In this document: positions 50,096 through 58,200 of the stretch, piece after piece
How the letters are laid out: every line of letters begins with the position of its first letter
Position numbering within the stretch: position 1 is the first letter of the stretch
The notes under the pieces: model-generated
Seen by the model: the letters and a program-made list of their open reading frames with translations, nothing else
Told to the model about the DNA's origin: nothing
Databases searched by the model: none
Made by a program: the position numbers and the translations under genes
Source: JADCCX01 sp031378805
GTDB taxonomy: Bacteria; Pseudomonadota; Alphaproteobacteria; Rhizobiales; Beijerinckiaceae
NCBI GenBank assembly: GCA_031378805.1
Contig: JANNEO010000002.1
Coordinates: 1-64,000 of the forward strand
Reading direction: 5' to 3'
Length of the DNA: 64,000 nucleotides

Positions 50096-51022
50096 TCACC
50101 GTGATATTCCGGGCATGAAGCCGGCCAAGGCGAGCTTATGGCTTAATTCTTGAGCAGCATCATCAGTGTCAGTGATCGTCATTTCAAGTTCGGGCAGCTC
50201 ACTGTGGTGCAAGAGATGCACGCCAGTCGATTGCGCCAACTGCTGGGCTGAAGCTGTGAAGCTCGAATTCGTGACAACGACCGCTGCCGATGCCTTGTAA
50301 TGGAACTTGGCAGAATGGGCTTCCTGAACCGCCTTGTTGCCAACGGGCGAATTGTAGAGCTTGGCTTGAAGGACAACCCGATGTCCCTTTTTTTCCGCAA
50401 TCACATCAGCGCCCTGATCACCTGTGGCAGCAGTGGTGGTTGCTTGCCACCCATGAGACTGGAGAACGCGAGCGCAATGAGCTTCGAATTCACGTGCATT
50501 CATCGTCGGATCAAAGCCGTTTCCGACATTGCGGCGTTTTGCTTCGTCAGCTACAGGCCAAATCAACAGAACATTCAGTGCACGGTTAAATGTCACTTGA
50601 TCAGCCTGCACCCTCGCACGTTCGGATTTGGACATGCCGGGCAGTAAGACGCTGTCAACGAAACGCGCAACCTCTTTATGCCATTTATCGGTTATCTCAT
50701 TTCCGTAAGCATCAATACGGACAAGCATTTGACGTTGACGGACCAAAGCATTCATTTGCTTCTTTATCGATGAATGCATATTCATATATATGTTTCGTTC
50801 TTCGATTTGTGCGAACCATAATTTCAAACCAAGGACCGCCCCAACAATCACCATAAATAAATGCAACCATAGTGAATTTGCCCCTAATAGATAGCCGACA
50901 AAACATATTGTTAATGTCGCAAATACTGAAATGTAAATTGGCGAATTTGAATTTTTACTATTCAATATCATATTGATATGAGCCGTATCGATAGCAACCG
51001 AAAGATCGTCACTCACACTCAT
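50096..51022 (-). CDS. membrane-anchored Mrr-type restriction endonuclease domain protein
   Basis: A 308-residue protein with two membrane helices at residues about 28-48 and 50-70 and a C-terminal Mrr-type nuclease domain from about 172 ('TMNAREFEAHCARVLQSHGW'). The catalytic pattern is Asp206 in 'GDQGADVIAEKKG', then Gln219-x-Lys221 in 'VVLQAKLYNSPVGNKAVQEA', the D-QxK form of Mrr_cat. The helical middle could dimerise. ATG 51022 overlaps the preceding lipoprotein gene by 14 bases, so the two are coupled. Base composition is visibly more AT-rich than the surroundings, a sign of transfer. Such proteins are often linked to defence against foreign DNA, but no modification enzyme is adjacent. 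Confidence 0.82.
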   Translation of the reverse strand: MSVSDDLSVAIDTAHINMILNSKNSNSPIYISVFATLTICFVGYLLGANSLWLHLFMVIVGAVLGLKLWFAQIEERNIYMNMHSSIKKQMNALVRQRQMLVRIDAYGNEITDKWHKEVARFVDSVLLPGMSKSERARVQADQVTFNRALNVLLIWPVADEAKRRNVGNGFDPTMNAREFEAHCARVLQSHGWQATTTAATGDQGADVIAEKKGHRVVLQAKLYNSPVGNKAVQEAHSAKFHYKASAAVVVTNSSFTASAQQLAQSTGVHLLHHSELPELEMTITDTDDAAQELSHKLALAGFMPGISR

Positions 51023-51407
51023 ATTCTTTTTCCTCAACGCGCACACATTTGAATTTGCGCCGACTTGGCTCCTGCAAAATTTTCCAGACCTTGTAGCCTG
51101 CTTCCCATCGCGGATAAGCATTCCGGGCAATGTGCCGACCGGCGCGCATCAGACGTTCGCCATGCAATCCCTTGTCACGAAGGAACGCCTGAAGCTCCGG
51201 ACCTGGTTCTGCGCACGGGTCTTGGATGACATCGACCAGCTGACCCTTATGCATATACTGCGCGGTCTTCGTGAAGCCCGGATCGCAACCAGGGCGGAAA
51301 TAGGTCGATTGATAAACAGGGCGTTCAGGAGTGGGCGCAACGCACCCACCCAAAATCAGACCGAAGCCCGCAAGTGCCACAACGGCCATCTGTTTCGGGT
51401 ATAACAT
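51009..51407 (-). CDS. predicted lipoprotein coupled to Mrr-type nuclease
   Basis: A 132-residue lipoprotein with a good signal: 'MLYPKQMAVVALAGFGLILG' then lipobox L-G-G-C (Cys22). The mature part is rich in aromatic and charged residues and has four further cysteines ('RPGCDPGF', 'QDPCAEPG', 'KFKCVRVE', 'EYECE'). No family recognised. The 3' end overlaps the nuclease gene by 14 bases in another frame. A lipoprotein and a membrane nuclease so closely coupled suggests they act at the envelope. Function is unknown. Confidence 0.75.
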   Translation of the reverse strand: MLYPKQMAVVALAGFGLILGGCVAPTPERPVYQSTYFRPGCDPGFTKTAQYMHKGQLVDVIQDPCAEPGPELQAFLRDKGLHGERLMRAGRHIARNAYPRWEAGYKVWKILQEPSRRKFKCVRVEEKEYECE

Positions 51408-51778
51408 GGTCGAACGTTAGCATCCGAAAATGAACGAAATCCTTTTTGAGATAATCCCAAGAATGCATCATCTCCGCCGCTGGTTAACGGAATCCGGGCT
51501 GGCGGATGCGGCGTCCAATTCACGGCGAGCCTGACGACGCATTCGTCGATCTGATGATCGTAGCGCGGAATTCTGACAGGCTGCCATGCGGGCTCCTGTT
51601 CGCGGCGCATCCTATGCCCCTCTCGGGCAGAAACTCCACTTATCCCCGGTGTTCAGATTCCTCGGGCCACCTCTCCCGGCATGGGTACATCCCGAACCTG
51701 ATCCTGCGAACCTCAAGCTGCTAAGCGGGATCCCCGATGACCAGAAACTTCATTCATCGGTGGAACCGATGGTGAAGC
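51408..51778. other. 371-base intergenic region
   Basis: Separates the divergent lipoprotein/nuclease pair from the Acg-P-ATPase pair. It contains no convincing gene, only short frames without homology or good starts. I saw no FNR/FixK-type or EcfG-type promoter match here. Promoters for both divergent units must lie within it. Confidence 0.6.
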
Positions 51779-52879
51779 ATGGTTGACAGGCGGACACTGC
51801 TCTTCGGCGCAAGCAGCATGGCTTTTATAGGCGTGGGCGCAGGCTATCTCGCCTTTCGCAACATGGGCTCCATGGCGGACTATGGGGAGGCGGCAGCCGC
51901 GACGCGCGCCGTGCTCGCACAAGTGCCGGAGACACATGACCTCATCCGTTATGCTACGCTGGCGGCGAACAGCCACAACACCCAGCCATGGCGCTTCGCC
52001 ATCAATGATCGCGGCATCGACATTCGGCCCGACCTCACGCGGCAGCTGTCGGCGGTTGATCCAGACAACCACCACCTCTTCGCAAGCCTCGGCTGTGCGG
52101 CTGAAAATCTTTCCATCGCCGCCCGAATGCGCGGCAAGCCTGGAGAATTGATCTTCGATCCGACCAAAGGCGGGGGTGTCACATACATTTTCGGACAAGA
52201 CACCTCCCGGGAAGCTGTGCTCTTCGATGCCATTCCGAAGCGCCAATCCACCCGCGGTTTGTTCGATGGCAGGCCAATCAGCATCGCCGATCTGGCGGCA
52301 CTTTCCAATGCTGCGGCGGTACCCGGTGTCGATCTCGTCTTGATATCGGATCGAGTTCAAATCAACCGAATCCGTGATCTCGTTGTCGCTGGCAATGCTG
52401 TGCAGATGGCGGATACCGCGTTCGTGGATGAACTCAAATCATGGCTGCGCTACAGTCCGCGACATGCCCTGAAAACAGGCGACGGGCTGTTCGCTGCCTG
52501 CAGTGGCAATCCTGCCCTGCCGGAATGGCTGGGACCGCGGATGTTTGATCTGGCCTTCAGGACTGAGGCCGAGAACAACAAGTATGCCCGCCAGATCGCC
52601 TCTTCAGCCGGTATTGCCGTGTTCGTGGCCGCCAAGGACGATCCTGAGCATTGGGTGCTGGCAGGGCGCGCCTGTCAACGCTTTGCCCTCGCCGCCACGG
52701 CACTGGGCCTCAAGCACGCGTTCCTCAACCAACCCGTCGAAGTCGCTGGCCTGCGCTCGGAACTGGCCGAGCTGGTGGGCATGTCAGGTCGCCGGCCAGA
52801 TATCGTCATGCGCTTTGGCTACGGTCCGGCGCTGCCGTTTTCAACACGGAGACCGGTCGAAGCTGTGATCGCGGCATGA
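51779..52879 (+). CDS. Acg-family FMN-binding nitroreductase-like protein
   Basis: A 366-residue, probably Tat-exported protein: 'MVDRRTLLFGASSMAFIGVG' carries a twin-arginine-like signal. Then comes a duplicated nitroreductase fold of the Acg type, with 'LIRYATLAANSHNTQPWRFA', 'KRQSTRGLFDGRPISI' and C-terminal 'GRRPDIVMRFGYGP' as typical marks. Acg of Mycobacterium sequesters FMN in dormancy and the family is often hypoxia- or NO-induced. The stop overlaps the P-type ATPase start (ATGA), so the two are one transcript and probably one response. The physiological substrate is unknown. Confidence 0.85.
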   Translation: MVDRRTLLFGASSMAFIGVGAGYLAFRNMGSMADYGEAAAATRAVLAQVPETHDLIRYATLAANSHNTQPWRFAINDRGIDIRPDLTRQLSAVDPDNHHLFASLGCAAENLSIAARMRGKPGELIFDPTKGGGVTYIFGQDTSREAVLFDAIPKRQSTRGLFDGRPISIADLAALSNAAAVPGVDLVLISDRVQINRIRDLVVAGNAVQMADTAFVDELKSWLRYSPRHALKTGDGLFAACSGNPALPEWLGPRMFDLAFRTEAENNKYARQIASSAGIAVFVAAKDDPEHWVLAGRACQRFALAATALGLKHAFLNQPVEVAGLRSELAELVGMSGRRPDIVMRFGYGPALPFSTRRPVEAVIAA

Positions 52880-54879
52880 CATATAGCACCAGGAATCCAA
52901 ATCCACCTGATCGCGCAACGCGCGCTTCCGCCTTGGCTTCACCGGCAAACGACACATGGCTGACACCACGTTGCCGAACAATCGCGCTGGCGGCAGTTCC
53001 GGCTACGGCACTGATGGTGGGCCTTGCCGCAATGGCGATGGACCGTGGTGATACAGCTTTCTGGATTTTCGCAGCCGGCATCGTTCCGGTTCTCATCGCA
53101 CTTCTCGTTAGCATCATTCGCAGCCTGGCCCGGGGCGAGTTCGGACTCGATATCATCGCCGCGCTCTCCATGACGGGCGCGTTGCTGGCGAACGAGGCTC
53201 TGGCAGGAGTCGTGGTCGCGCTGATGTATTCTGGCGGGCAGTTGCTGGAAGACTATGCTCAAGGGCGTGCCCAGCGCGAGATGACGGCACTGCTGGGGCG
53301 TGTGGCGCGGACCGCCCAGGTCTATCGCGGCAACGGACTGGTCGAGACGCCGATCGAGCAGTTGCAGCCGGGCGACCGGCTGCTTGTCCGCGCCAGCGAA
53401 ATCATTCCCGCCGATGGACAGGTGCATGGCGGCGCGGCCCTGCTGGACGAATCGTCTATGACCGGCGAACCTATGCCCGTGCGCCGAAACGCCGGTGAGG
53501 CCGTTTCCAGTGGTGTTGCAAATGCTGGAGCACCGTTTGATCTGATGCTGTCCCATACCGCAGCCAACAGCACGTATGCCGCCGTCGTCAGGCTTGTCGA
53601 TGCGGCCCGCTTTTCAAAGGCACCCGTGGCGCGCCTTGCTGATCAATACGCATTGGGCTTTCTCGCAGTGACGGTTACCTTGGCTGGCGGAGCCTGGTTT
53701 CTGACAGGGGAGGCCTCGCGCGCCGTCGCCGTTCTCGTGGTGGCGACACCTTGTCCGCTGATCCTCGCCGTCCCGGTCGCCATCGTCGCGGGCATGTCAC
53801 GAGCCGCCAAGCGTGGGCTTCTTTTCAAATCGGCCCGCATTCTGGAAGTCCTGCCGCGCATTCGTACTGTGATGTTCGACAAGACAGGAACGGTGACGGA
53901 TGGCTATCCAAAGGTTGCATCCGTCGAACCGGCGACCAATGTCATTGAGGCTGATCTGATTGCGCTTGCGGCGTCGCTCGCCCAGTCCTCGCAGCACACG
54001 ATCTCGCAGGCCCTGGTTGGCGAAGCCCGCAAACGCGGCTTGGCGCTCTCGCCCCCTACCAACATCGAAGACATCGCGGGAGACGGCGTCAAGGGCTTGG
54101 TTGCAGGTATCCCGGTGGTGATTGGCCGCCCCGACTTCGTGGCGTTGAGCGTCGGTGCGCCGTCACTTGCGCCGGGAGACGTGCCGACCGGCTCGACGGT
54201 GCTGGGCGTGGCGATCAATAGTGCATGGGCCGGGCGACTGATCTTCATCGACAATTTGCGGGATGACGCGGTTGCAACGATTGCCGCGCTGCGCCTTGGC
54301 GGAGTTTCCCGTGTCACTCTCATCACCGGTGATCAGGCTGTGGTCGCGCAAGATATAGGCAGGCGGCTCGGCGTGGACGATGTGATCGCCCAGGCAACGC
54401 CGCAGCAGAAGATTGAAGCTGTGGTCAAGGCCAAGGCCATGGCACCGACGATGATGGTTGGCGATGGAATCAACGATGCTCCCGCGCTGGCGGCTGCCGA
54501 CATTGGTGTGGCCATGGGAGCGCGCGGTGCAGCGGCCGCAGCAGAGGCCGCCGACATCGTCCTGCTGGTGGACCGGATCGGTCGTCTCAACGAAGCCATG
54601 GAAATCGCCCGACACACCCGGACCATCGCGCTGCAAAGCGTCATTATCGGGTTGGGATTGTCATCTGCCGGAATGCTGCTGGCCGCGCTCGGCTATCTGC
54701 CACCGCTGGCTGGAGCGTTGACGCAGGAGGCGATCGATGTGGCGGTGGTCCTCAATGCGTTGCGGGCGCTTGGGGGTGGCACAGTGACTTCCGATGCCCG
54801 AAGAGCTCACGATGAGACCTCCCCCAATATGAAGTCTAACTCAGCGCTTCTCCCGTCGGCTTCACATCCGAGACCCTGA
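52876..54879 (+). CDS. heavy-metal (P1B) P-type ATPase with TPC motif
   Basis: A 667-residue metal-exporting ATPase, without N-terminal metal-binding domains. The ion-path motif is Thr-Pro-Cys-Pro at residues 291-294 ('VATPCPLILAVPVAI'). The phosphorylated Asp335 is in 'FDKTGTVTDG', the actuator 'SMTGEPMPV' near 194, and hinge 'VGDGINDAPALAAADIG' is intact. At 373-375 the usual HP dipeptide reads His-Thr ('SSQHTISQAL'), unusual for P1B pumps. TPC pumps form a poorly characterised P1B group. It overlaps the Acg gene; ATG 52876 is chosen, since upstream reading lies in Acg. Its last 44 bases overlap a minus-strand gene. Confidence 0.88.
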   Translation: MTYSTRNPNPPDRATRASALASPANDTWLTPRCRTIALAAVPATALMVGLAAMAMDRGDTAFWIFAAGIVPVLIALLVSIIRSLARGEFGLDIIAALSMTGALLANEALAGVVVALMYSGGQLLEDYAQGRAQREMTALLGRVARTAQVYRGNGLVETPIEQLQPGDRLLVRASEIIPADGQVHGGAALLDESSMTGEPMPVRRNAGEAVSSGVANAGAPFDLMLSHTAANSTYAAVVRLVDAARFSKAPVARLADQYALGFLAVTVTLAGGAWFLTGEASRAVAVLVVATPCPLILAVPVAIVAGMSRAAKRGLLFKSARILEVLPRIRTVMFDKTGTVTDGYPKVASVEPATNVIEADLIALAASLAQSSQHTISQALVGEARKRGLALSPPTNIEDIAGDGVKGLVAGIPVVIGRPDFVALSVGAPSLAPGDVPTGSTVLGVAINSAWAGRLIFIDNLRDDAVATIAALRLGGVSRVTLITGDQAVVAQDIGRRLGVDDVIAQATPQQKIEAVVKAKAMAPTMMVGDGINDAPALAAADIGVAMGARGAAAAAEAADIVLLVDRIGRLNEAMEIARHTRTIALQSVIIGLGLSSAGMLLAALGYLPPLAGALTQEAIDVAVVLNALRALGGGTVTSDARRAHDETSPNMKSNSALLPSASHPRP

Positions 54880-55255
54880 ACGTCTGCAGCACGCCTTCGT
54901 CGTCGCGGATGGAAACGAATTCATCGCGCTGCATGACGTGCTCGCCGAGGCGAAACCCGTCTTCGTCTTCCTGATTCAGACCTGCATAGTGTACAGTCCA
55001 GGTCGCCCCTCCCGTACCGCCAGCGCGATGCATCAGAATGCCGTGCCTGACCGGTTCGTCGTCCCAGAAACGCTGAACACCATATGCCGTGCGATGATCA
55101 CGCCAGGCGTTGACACTGAGATGCCCAGCCGTATCGAGAGCCGCTCTGATATCGTATCCGCGGCGCAGCGATCCTTCGGGAAATGTCTTGGTGCGCGCCA
55201 GCCTCAGGATGATATGGCTGACAGGATAGCGCGGTCCATGATCTGTGCTGGTCAC
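54836..55255 (-). CDS. conserved small hypothetical protein, convergent with P-type ATPase
   Basis: A 139-residue cytoplasmic protein of unknown function, rich in charged and aromatic residues. It contains 'YPVSHIILRLARTKTFPEGS', 'GYDIRAALDTAGHLS', 'RFWDDEPVRHGILMHRAGG' and 'GEHVMQRDEFVSIRDDEGVL', the kind of conserved phrases found in small proteins of alphaproteobacteria, so I regard it as a real gene. The GTG at 55255 follows AAGGA by eight bases and is preferred; an in-frame ATG at 55321 would add 22 residues with no ribosome site. The 3' end overlaps the P-type ATPase by 44 bases, in convergent orientation. Confidence 0.7.
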   Translation of the reverse strand: MTSTDHGPRYPVSHIILRLARTKTFPEGSLRRGYDIRAALDTAGHLSVNAWRDHRTAYGVQRFWDDEPVRHGILMHRAGGTGGATWTVHYAGLNQEDEDGFRLGEHVMQRDEFVSIRDDEGVLQTFRVSDVKPTGEALS

Positions 55256-55560
55256 TGGCAAAATCCTTGTCTTTACATAGCGACCTTTGCCGCAGTCAGA
55301 ATGTGATAGCCCTCCTGCCAACCATCCAAAAGCTACGGATTGTACTCACGTGGTCGTCCAGGATTTTTGAGATGGATCGTTGCGATTATCCCCAAGAGGT
55401 TGATGGCTTTGGTCAGCCGCTTCTGCGCATGGCCGCATGATCCGGTTTCAGTACGATCGAATGCATTCCAGATATCTCGGCCTATCGGAGGAACTTTAAA
55501 CCCCGGAGAGACGTTATGTAGTGTGGGCTTTCGCCCGTCATCCAGGAAAGGGTGGCCACG
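55256..55560. other. intergenic region upstream of cioA
   Basis: About 300 bases between the divergent small gene and cioA. The only element I can support is the EcfG-type promoter at 55490-55515. There is no open reading frame with a plausible start and family. Confidence 0.6.
55490..55515 (+). promoter_or_regulatory. EcfG-type (general stress) promoter of cioAB
   Basis: GGAAC at 55490-55494 and CGTT at 55512-55515, separated by exactly 17 bases, the consensus for the alphaproteobacterial general-stress sigma factor EcfG (GGAAC-N16/17-CGTT). It lies 46 bases from the cioA ATG. Transcription would begin around 55523-55525. An identical spacing occurs upstream of the giant kinase gene. Confidence 0.7.
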
Positions 55561-56988
55561 ATGTCATTCGACGCATTGTTGCTGGCCCGGATCCAGTTCG
55601 CTTTTACCATCAGTTTTCACATCATTTTTCCGGTGTTCACCATCGGACTTGCGAGCTATCTCGCGGTGCTGAACGGCCTGTGGCTGCGCACGGGCAAATC
55701 GGTCTTTCTTGACCTGTTCAATTACTGGAAGAAGATTTTCGCCGTCGCCTTCGGCATGGGCGTCGTGTCCGGCATCGTCATGAGTTACCAGTTCGGCACC
55801 AACTGGAGTGTGTTTTCGGACAAGGTAGGCCCTGTTCTGGGCCCTCTGATGGGGTATGAAGTGCTCTCCGCTTTCTTTCTGGAGGCGGGTTTTCTGGGTG
55901 TCATGCTGTTCGGGCGCGAGCGTGTCGGCCACAAGCTGCATTTCTTTGCCACGCTGATGGTCGCATTCGGCACGTTCATGTCAGCGTTCTGGATCCTGTC
56001 GGTCAACAGCTGGATGCAGACTCCGGCAGGTTACGCCATCAACGACGTCGGCCAGTTCATCACCACGAGCTGGTGGGCCGTGATCTTCAATCCGTCTTTC
56101 CCCTACCGGCTGGTTCACATGGTCTTGGCCGCCTACCTGACCACGGCCTTTGTCGTCGGCGGGGTTGGGGCTCTCCATCTGCTGCGGGATCGGACAAACC
56201 CTGCGGCGCGCATCATGTTCTCGATGGCGATGTGGATGGCCGCGATTGTCGCACCGCTGCAGATCATTGCCGGTGACATGCACGGCATCAACACGCTCGA
56301 ATATCAGCCTGCAAAGGTGATGGCCATGGAAGGGCACTATGACAGCCATCCCTCAGGGGCACCGCTCATCCTGTTCGGCATTCCCAACTCTGCCGAAAAG
56401 CGCATCGACTACGCCATCCAGATTCCGAAGCTGTCGTCGCTCATCCTCAAGCATGACCTGAACGCACCGTTGGCTGGACTTGACACGATCCCCGTCGACA
56501 AGCAGCCTCCCGTCGCCATCGTGTTCTGGAGCTTCCGGGTCATGGTCGCAATCGGGTTTGCGATGCTGGGGCTGGGCCTCTGGAGCCTGTGGCTTCGCCA
56601 TCGAGGCACTCTTTTTGATACGCCGCGGATGCACCGCACCGCCGTCGCACTCGGACCTTCCGGCTTTGTTGCGGTGCTGGCTGGCTGGATCACCACGGAG
56701 GTCGGACGGCAGCCTTACACGGTCTATGGTCTCCTGACGACGGCGCAGTCCGTGTCGCCAGTCTCCGCGGTTGCCGTTGCCAGTTCCCTCGTTGCGTTCA
56801 TTATCGTCTACTTCACGCTGTTTGGCGCGGGAACGTTCTACATCTTGCGCCTGATGAACCAGCCACCCCATGCCGGTGAGCCGGGCCTGCCGCCCGAACA
56901 GCCGATCCGCGCCGGTGGCATCATGCCGGCGCCGGCCATGGATGTGGCAGGCGCTGTTACATCAGCAACAGCGGGAGCCATGTCATGA
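55561..56988 (+). CDS. cioA: cyanide-insensitive cytochrome bd quinol oxidase subunit I
   Basis: A 475-residue integral membrane oxidase subunit that moves electrons from quinol to oxygen via haems b558, b595 and d. It starts 'MSFDALLLARIQFAFTISFH', where His20 is the haem b595/d ligand. 'VVSGIVMSYQFGTNW', 'EVLSAFFLEAGFLGVMLFG' and 'VGRQPYTVYGLLTT' follow. The quinol loop between helices 6 and 7 is short and the 'GRQPYTVYG' form is of the CIO branch, not E. coli-type CydA. The ATG 55561 with GGAAAGGG upstream is preferred to an in-frame GTG at 55552. It overlaps cioB. Confidence 0.94.
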   Translation: MSFDALLLARIQFAFTISFHIIFPVFTIGLASYLAVLNGLWLRTGKSVFLDLFNYWKKIFAVAFGMGVVSGIVMSYQFGTNWSVFSDKVGPVLGPLMGYEVLSAFFLEAGFLGVMLFGRERVGHKLHFFATLMVAFGTFMSAFWILSVNSWMQTPAGYAINDVGQFITTSWWAVIFNPSFPYRLVHMVLAAYLTTAFVVGGVGALHLLRDRTNPAARIMFSMAMWMAAIVAPLQIIAGDMHGINTLEYQPAKVMAMEGHYDSHPSGAPLILFGIPNSAEKRIDYAIQIPKLSSLILKHDLNAPLAGLDTIPVDKQPPVAIVFWSFRVMVAIGFAMLGLGLWSLWLRHRGTLFDTPRMHRTAVALGPSGFVAVLAGWITTEVGRQPYTVYGLLTTAQSVSPVSAVAVASSLVAFIIVYFTLFGAGTFYILRLMNQPPHAGEPGLPPEQPIRAGGIMPAPAMDVAGAVTSATAGAMS

Positions 56989-57989
56989 CGCTTGATCTTC
57001 CGCTGATCTGGGCTGGCCTGATCGCCTTCGCCGTTCTGGCCTATATCGTTCTCGATGGTTTCGATCTGGGCATCGGCATCCTGTTTCCGTTCGTCAAGGG
57101 TGAGGTCCACCGCGATGAGATGATGAACTCGGTGGCACCCGTCTGGGATGGTAACGAGACGTGGCTGGTGCTCGGCGGCGGTGGCCTCTTCGCGGTGTTT
57201 CCGCTGGCCTACGCCATCATCATGCCAGCGCTTTACGCGCCGATCATCATCATGTTGCTCGGCCTCATTTTCCGCGGCGTGGCTTTCGAGTTTCGCTGGC
57301 GCACCAAGCGCGGGCAATTCCTGTGGGATTGGGCATTTTCGGGCGGATCGATTGCTGCGACCTTCGCTCAGGGGGTTGCACTCGGCGCGCTGGTGCAGGG
57401 CATCCCTGTCGCAAACCGCGCCTATGCAGGCGGCTGGTGGGACTGGCTGACCCCTTTCAGCCTACTGACAGGCGCAGCCCTTGTCATCGGTTATGCGATG
57501 CTTGGCGCAACCTGGCTGATCTGGAAAACCGAAGGCCATGTGCAGGACACCGCCTACCGCATGGCCAGGATCACCGCTCCGGCCACCCTGCTCCTGATCG
57601 GTGTGGTCAGCGCCTGGACACCGTTCCTGAGCGCTGTCTACATGGATCGCTGGTTCGGCTGGCCGCATCTTCTGCTTGCCGGGCCGGTGCCGCTGCTGGT
57701 GCTGCTTGCCGCCTTCGTGCTCTACCGGGGACTGCGCGACCGTGAAGAAGTCAGCCCCTTTCTCGCAGCACAATCGCTGTTCGTGCTGTGCTTCATGGGT
57801 CTGGGAATCAGCTTCTACCCCTATATCGTTCCCAACAGCGTGACGATCTGGGCAGCTGCGGCCCCCGACAACAGCCTGTCCTTCCTGCTGGTCGGCGCGG
57901 TCGTGCTTGTGCCCCTGATCCTGATCTATACGGCCTATTCCTACTGGGTCTTCCGCGGCAAGGTGAATGCTGTGGGCGGCTACCACTGA
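56985..57989 (+). CDS. cioB: cytochrome bd quinol oxidase subunit II
   Basis: A 334-residue partner of CioA without haem ligands of its own. It begins 'MTLDLPLIWAGLIAFAVLAY', followed by 'GFDLGIGILFPF' and 'VWDGNETWLVLGGGGLFAVF', CydB/CioB hallmarks. 'GISFYPYIVPNSVTIWAAAA' is the last conserved loop. ATG 56985 overlaps the cioA stop, and its TGA shares a base with the ATG of the next tiny gene. Confidence 0.95.
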   Translation: MTLDLPLIWAGLIAFAVLAYIVLDGFDLGIGILFPFVKGEVHRDEMMNSVAPVWDGNETWLVLGGGGLFAVFPLAYAIIMPALYAPIIIMLLGLIFRGVAFEFRWRTKRGQFLWDWAFSGGSIAATFAQGVALGALVQGIPVANRAYAGGWWDWLTPFSLLTGAALVIGYAMLGATWLIWKTEGHVQDTAYRMARITAPATLLLIGVVSAWTPFLSAVYMDRWFGWPHLLLAGPVPLLVLLAAFVLYRGLRDREEVSPFLAAQSLFVLCFMGLGISFYPYIVPNSVTIWAAAAPDNSLSFLLVGAVVLVPLILIYTAYSYWVFRGKVNAVGGYH

Positions 57990-58129
57990 TGGAAAGGCTC
58001 GATAACAATCTGCAGAATGTGCCTCTCTGGCAGCGTCTTGTCTGGTTCGGCGCAATCTGGGCTGTGAGTATCCTGGCGCTTTCACTCGTCGCCTGGGTCA
58101 TCAAATGGGCCGTGAAAATTCCGGCTTGA
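57989..58129 (+). CDS. small CydX-like subunit (DUF2474) of the bd oxidase
   Basis: A 46-residue one-helix membrane protein whose ATG shares a base with the cioB stop (TGATG). 'VPLWQRLVWFGAIWAVSILA' and 'LSLVAWVIKWAVKIPA' place the helix in the last 25 residues; the gene is of the DUF2474 type that commonly follows CIO subunits and is thought to stabilise the oxidase like CydX. Being so short, it is often missed. Confidence 0.85.
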   Translation: MERLDNNLQNVPLWQRLVWFGAIWAVSILALSLVAWVIKWAVKIPA

Positions 58130-58200
58130 ACATCGCCAGCAACGCATATGAGCAGATCGCCCATGTTTTATAATTGATACGAAGCTCAAACCTACACCGG

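Noticed and set aside
49813..51778. Genomic island bounded by a duplicated tRNA 3' end
   Set aside because: Composition suggests transfer, but I found no second copy of the tRNA-Arg 3' end and no integrase, so boundaries cannot be claimed.
51408..51778. Short frames such as 51506-51724
   Set aside because: No ribosome site, family or coding bias; treated as intergenic.
55256..55560. FNR/FixK box upstream of cioA
   Set aside because: No TTGAT-N4-ATCAA-like palindrome present; only the EcfG-type promoter is supported.
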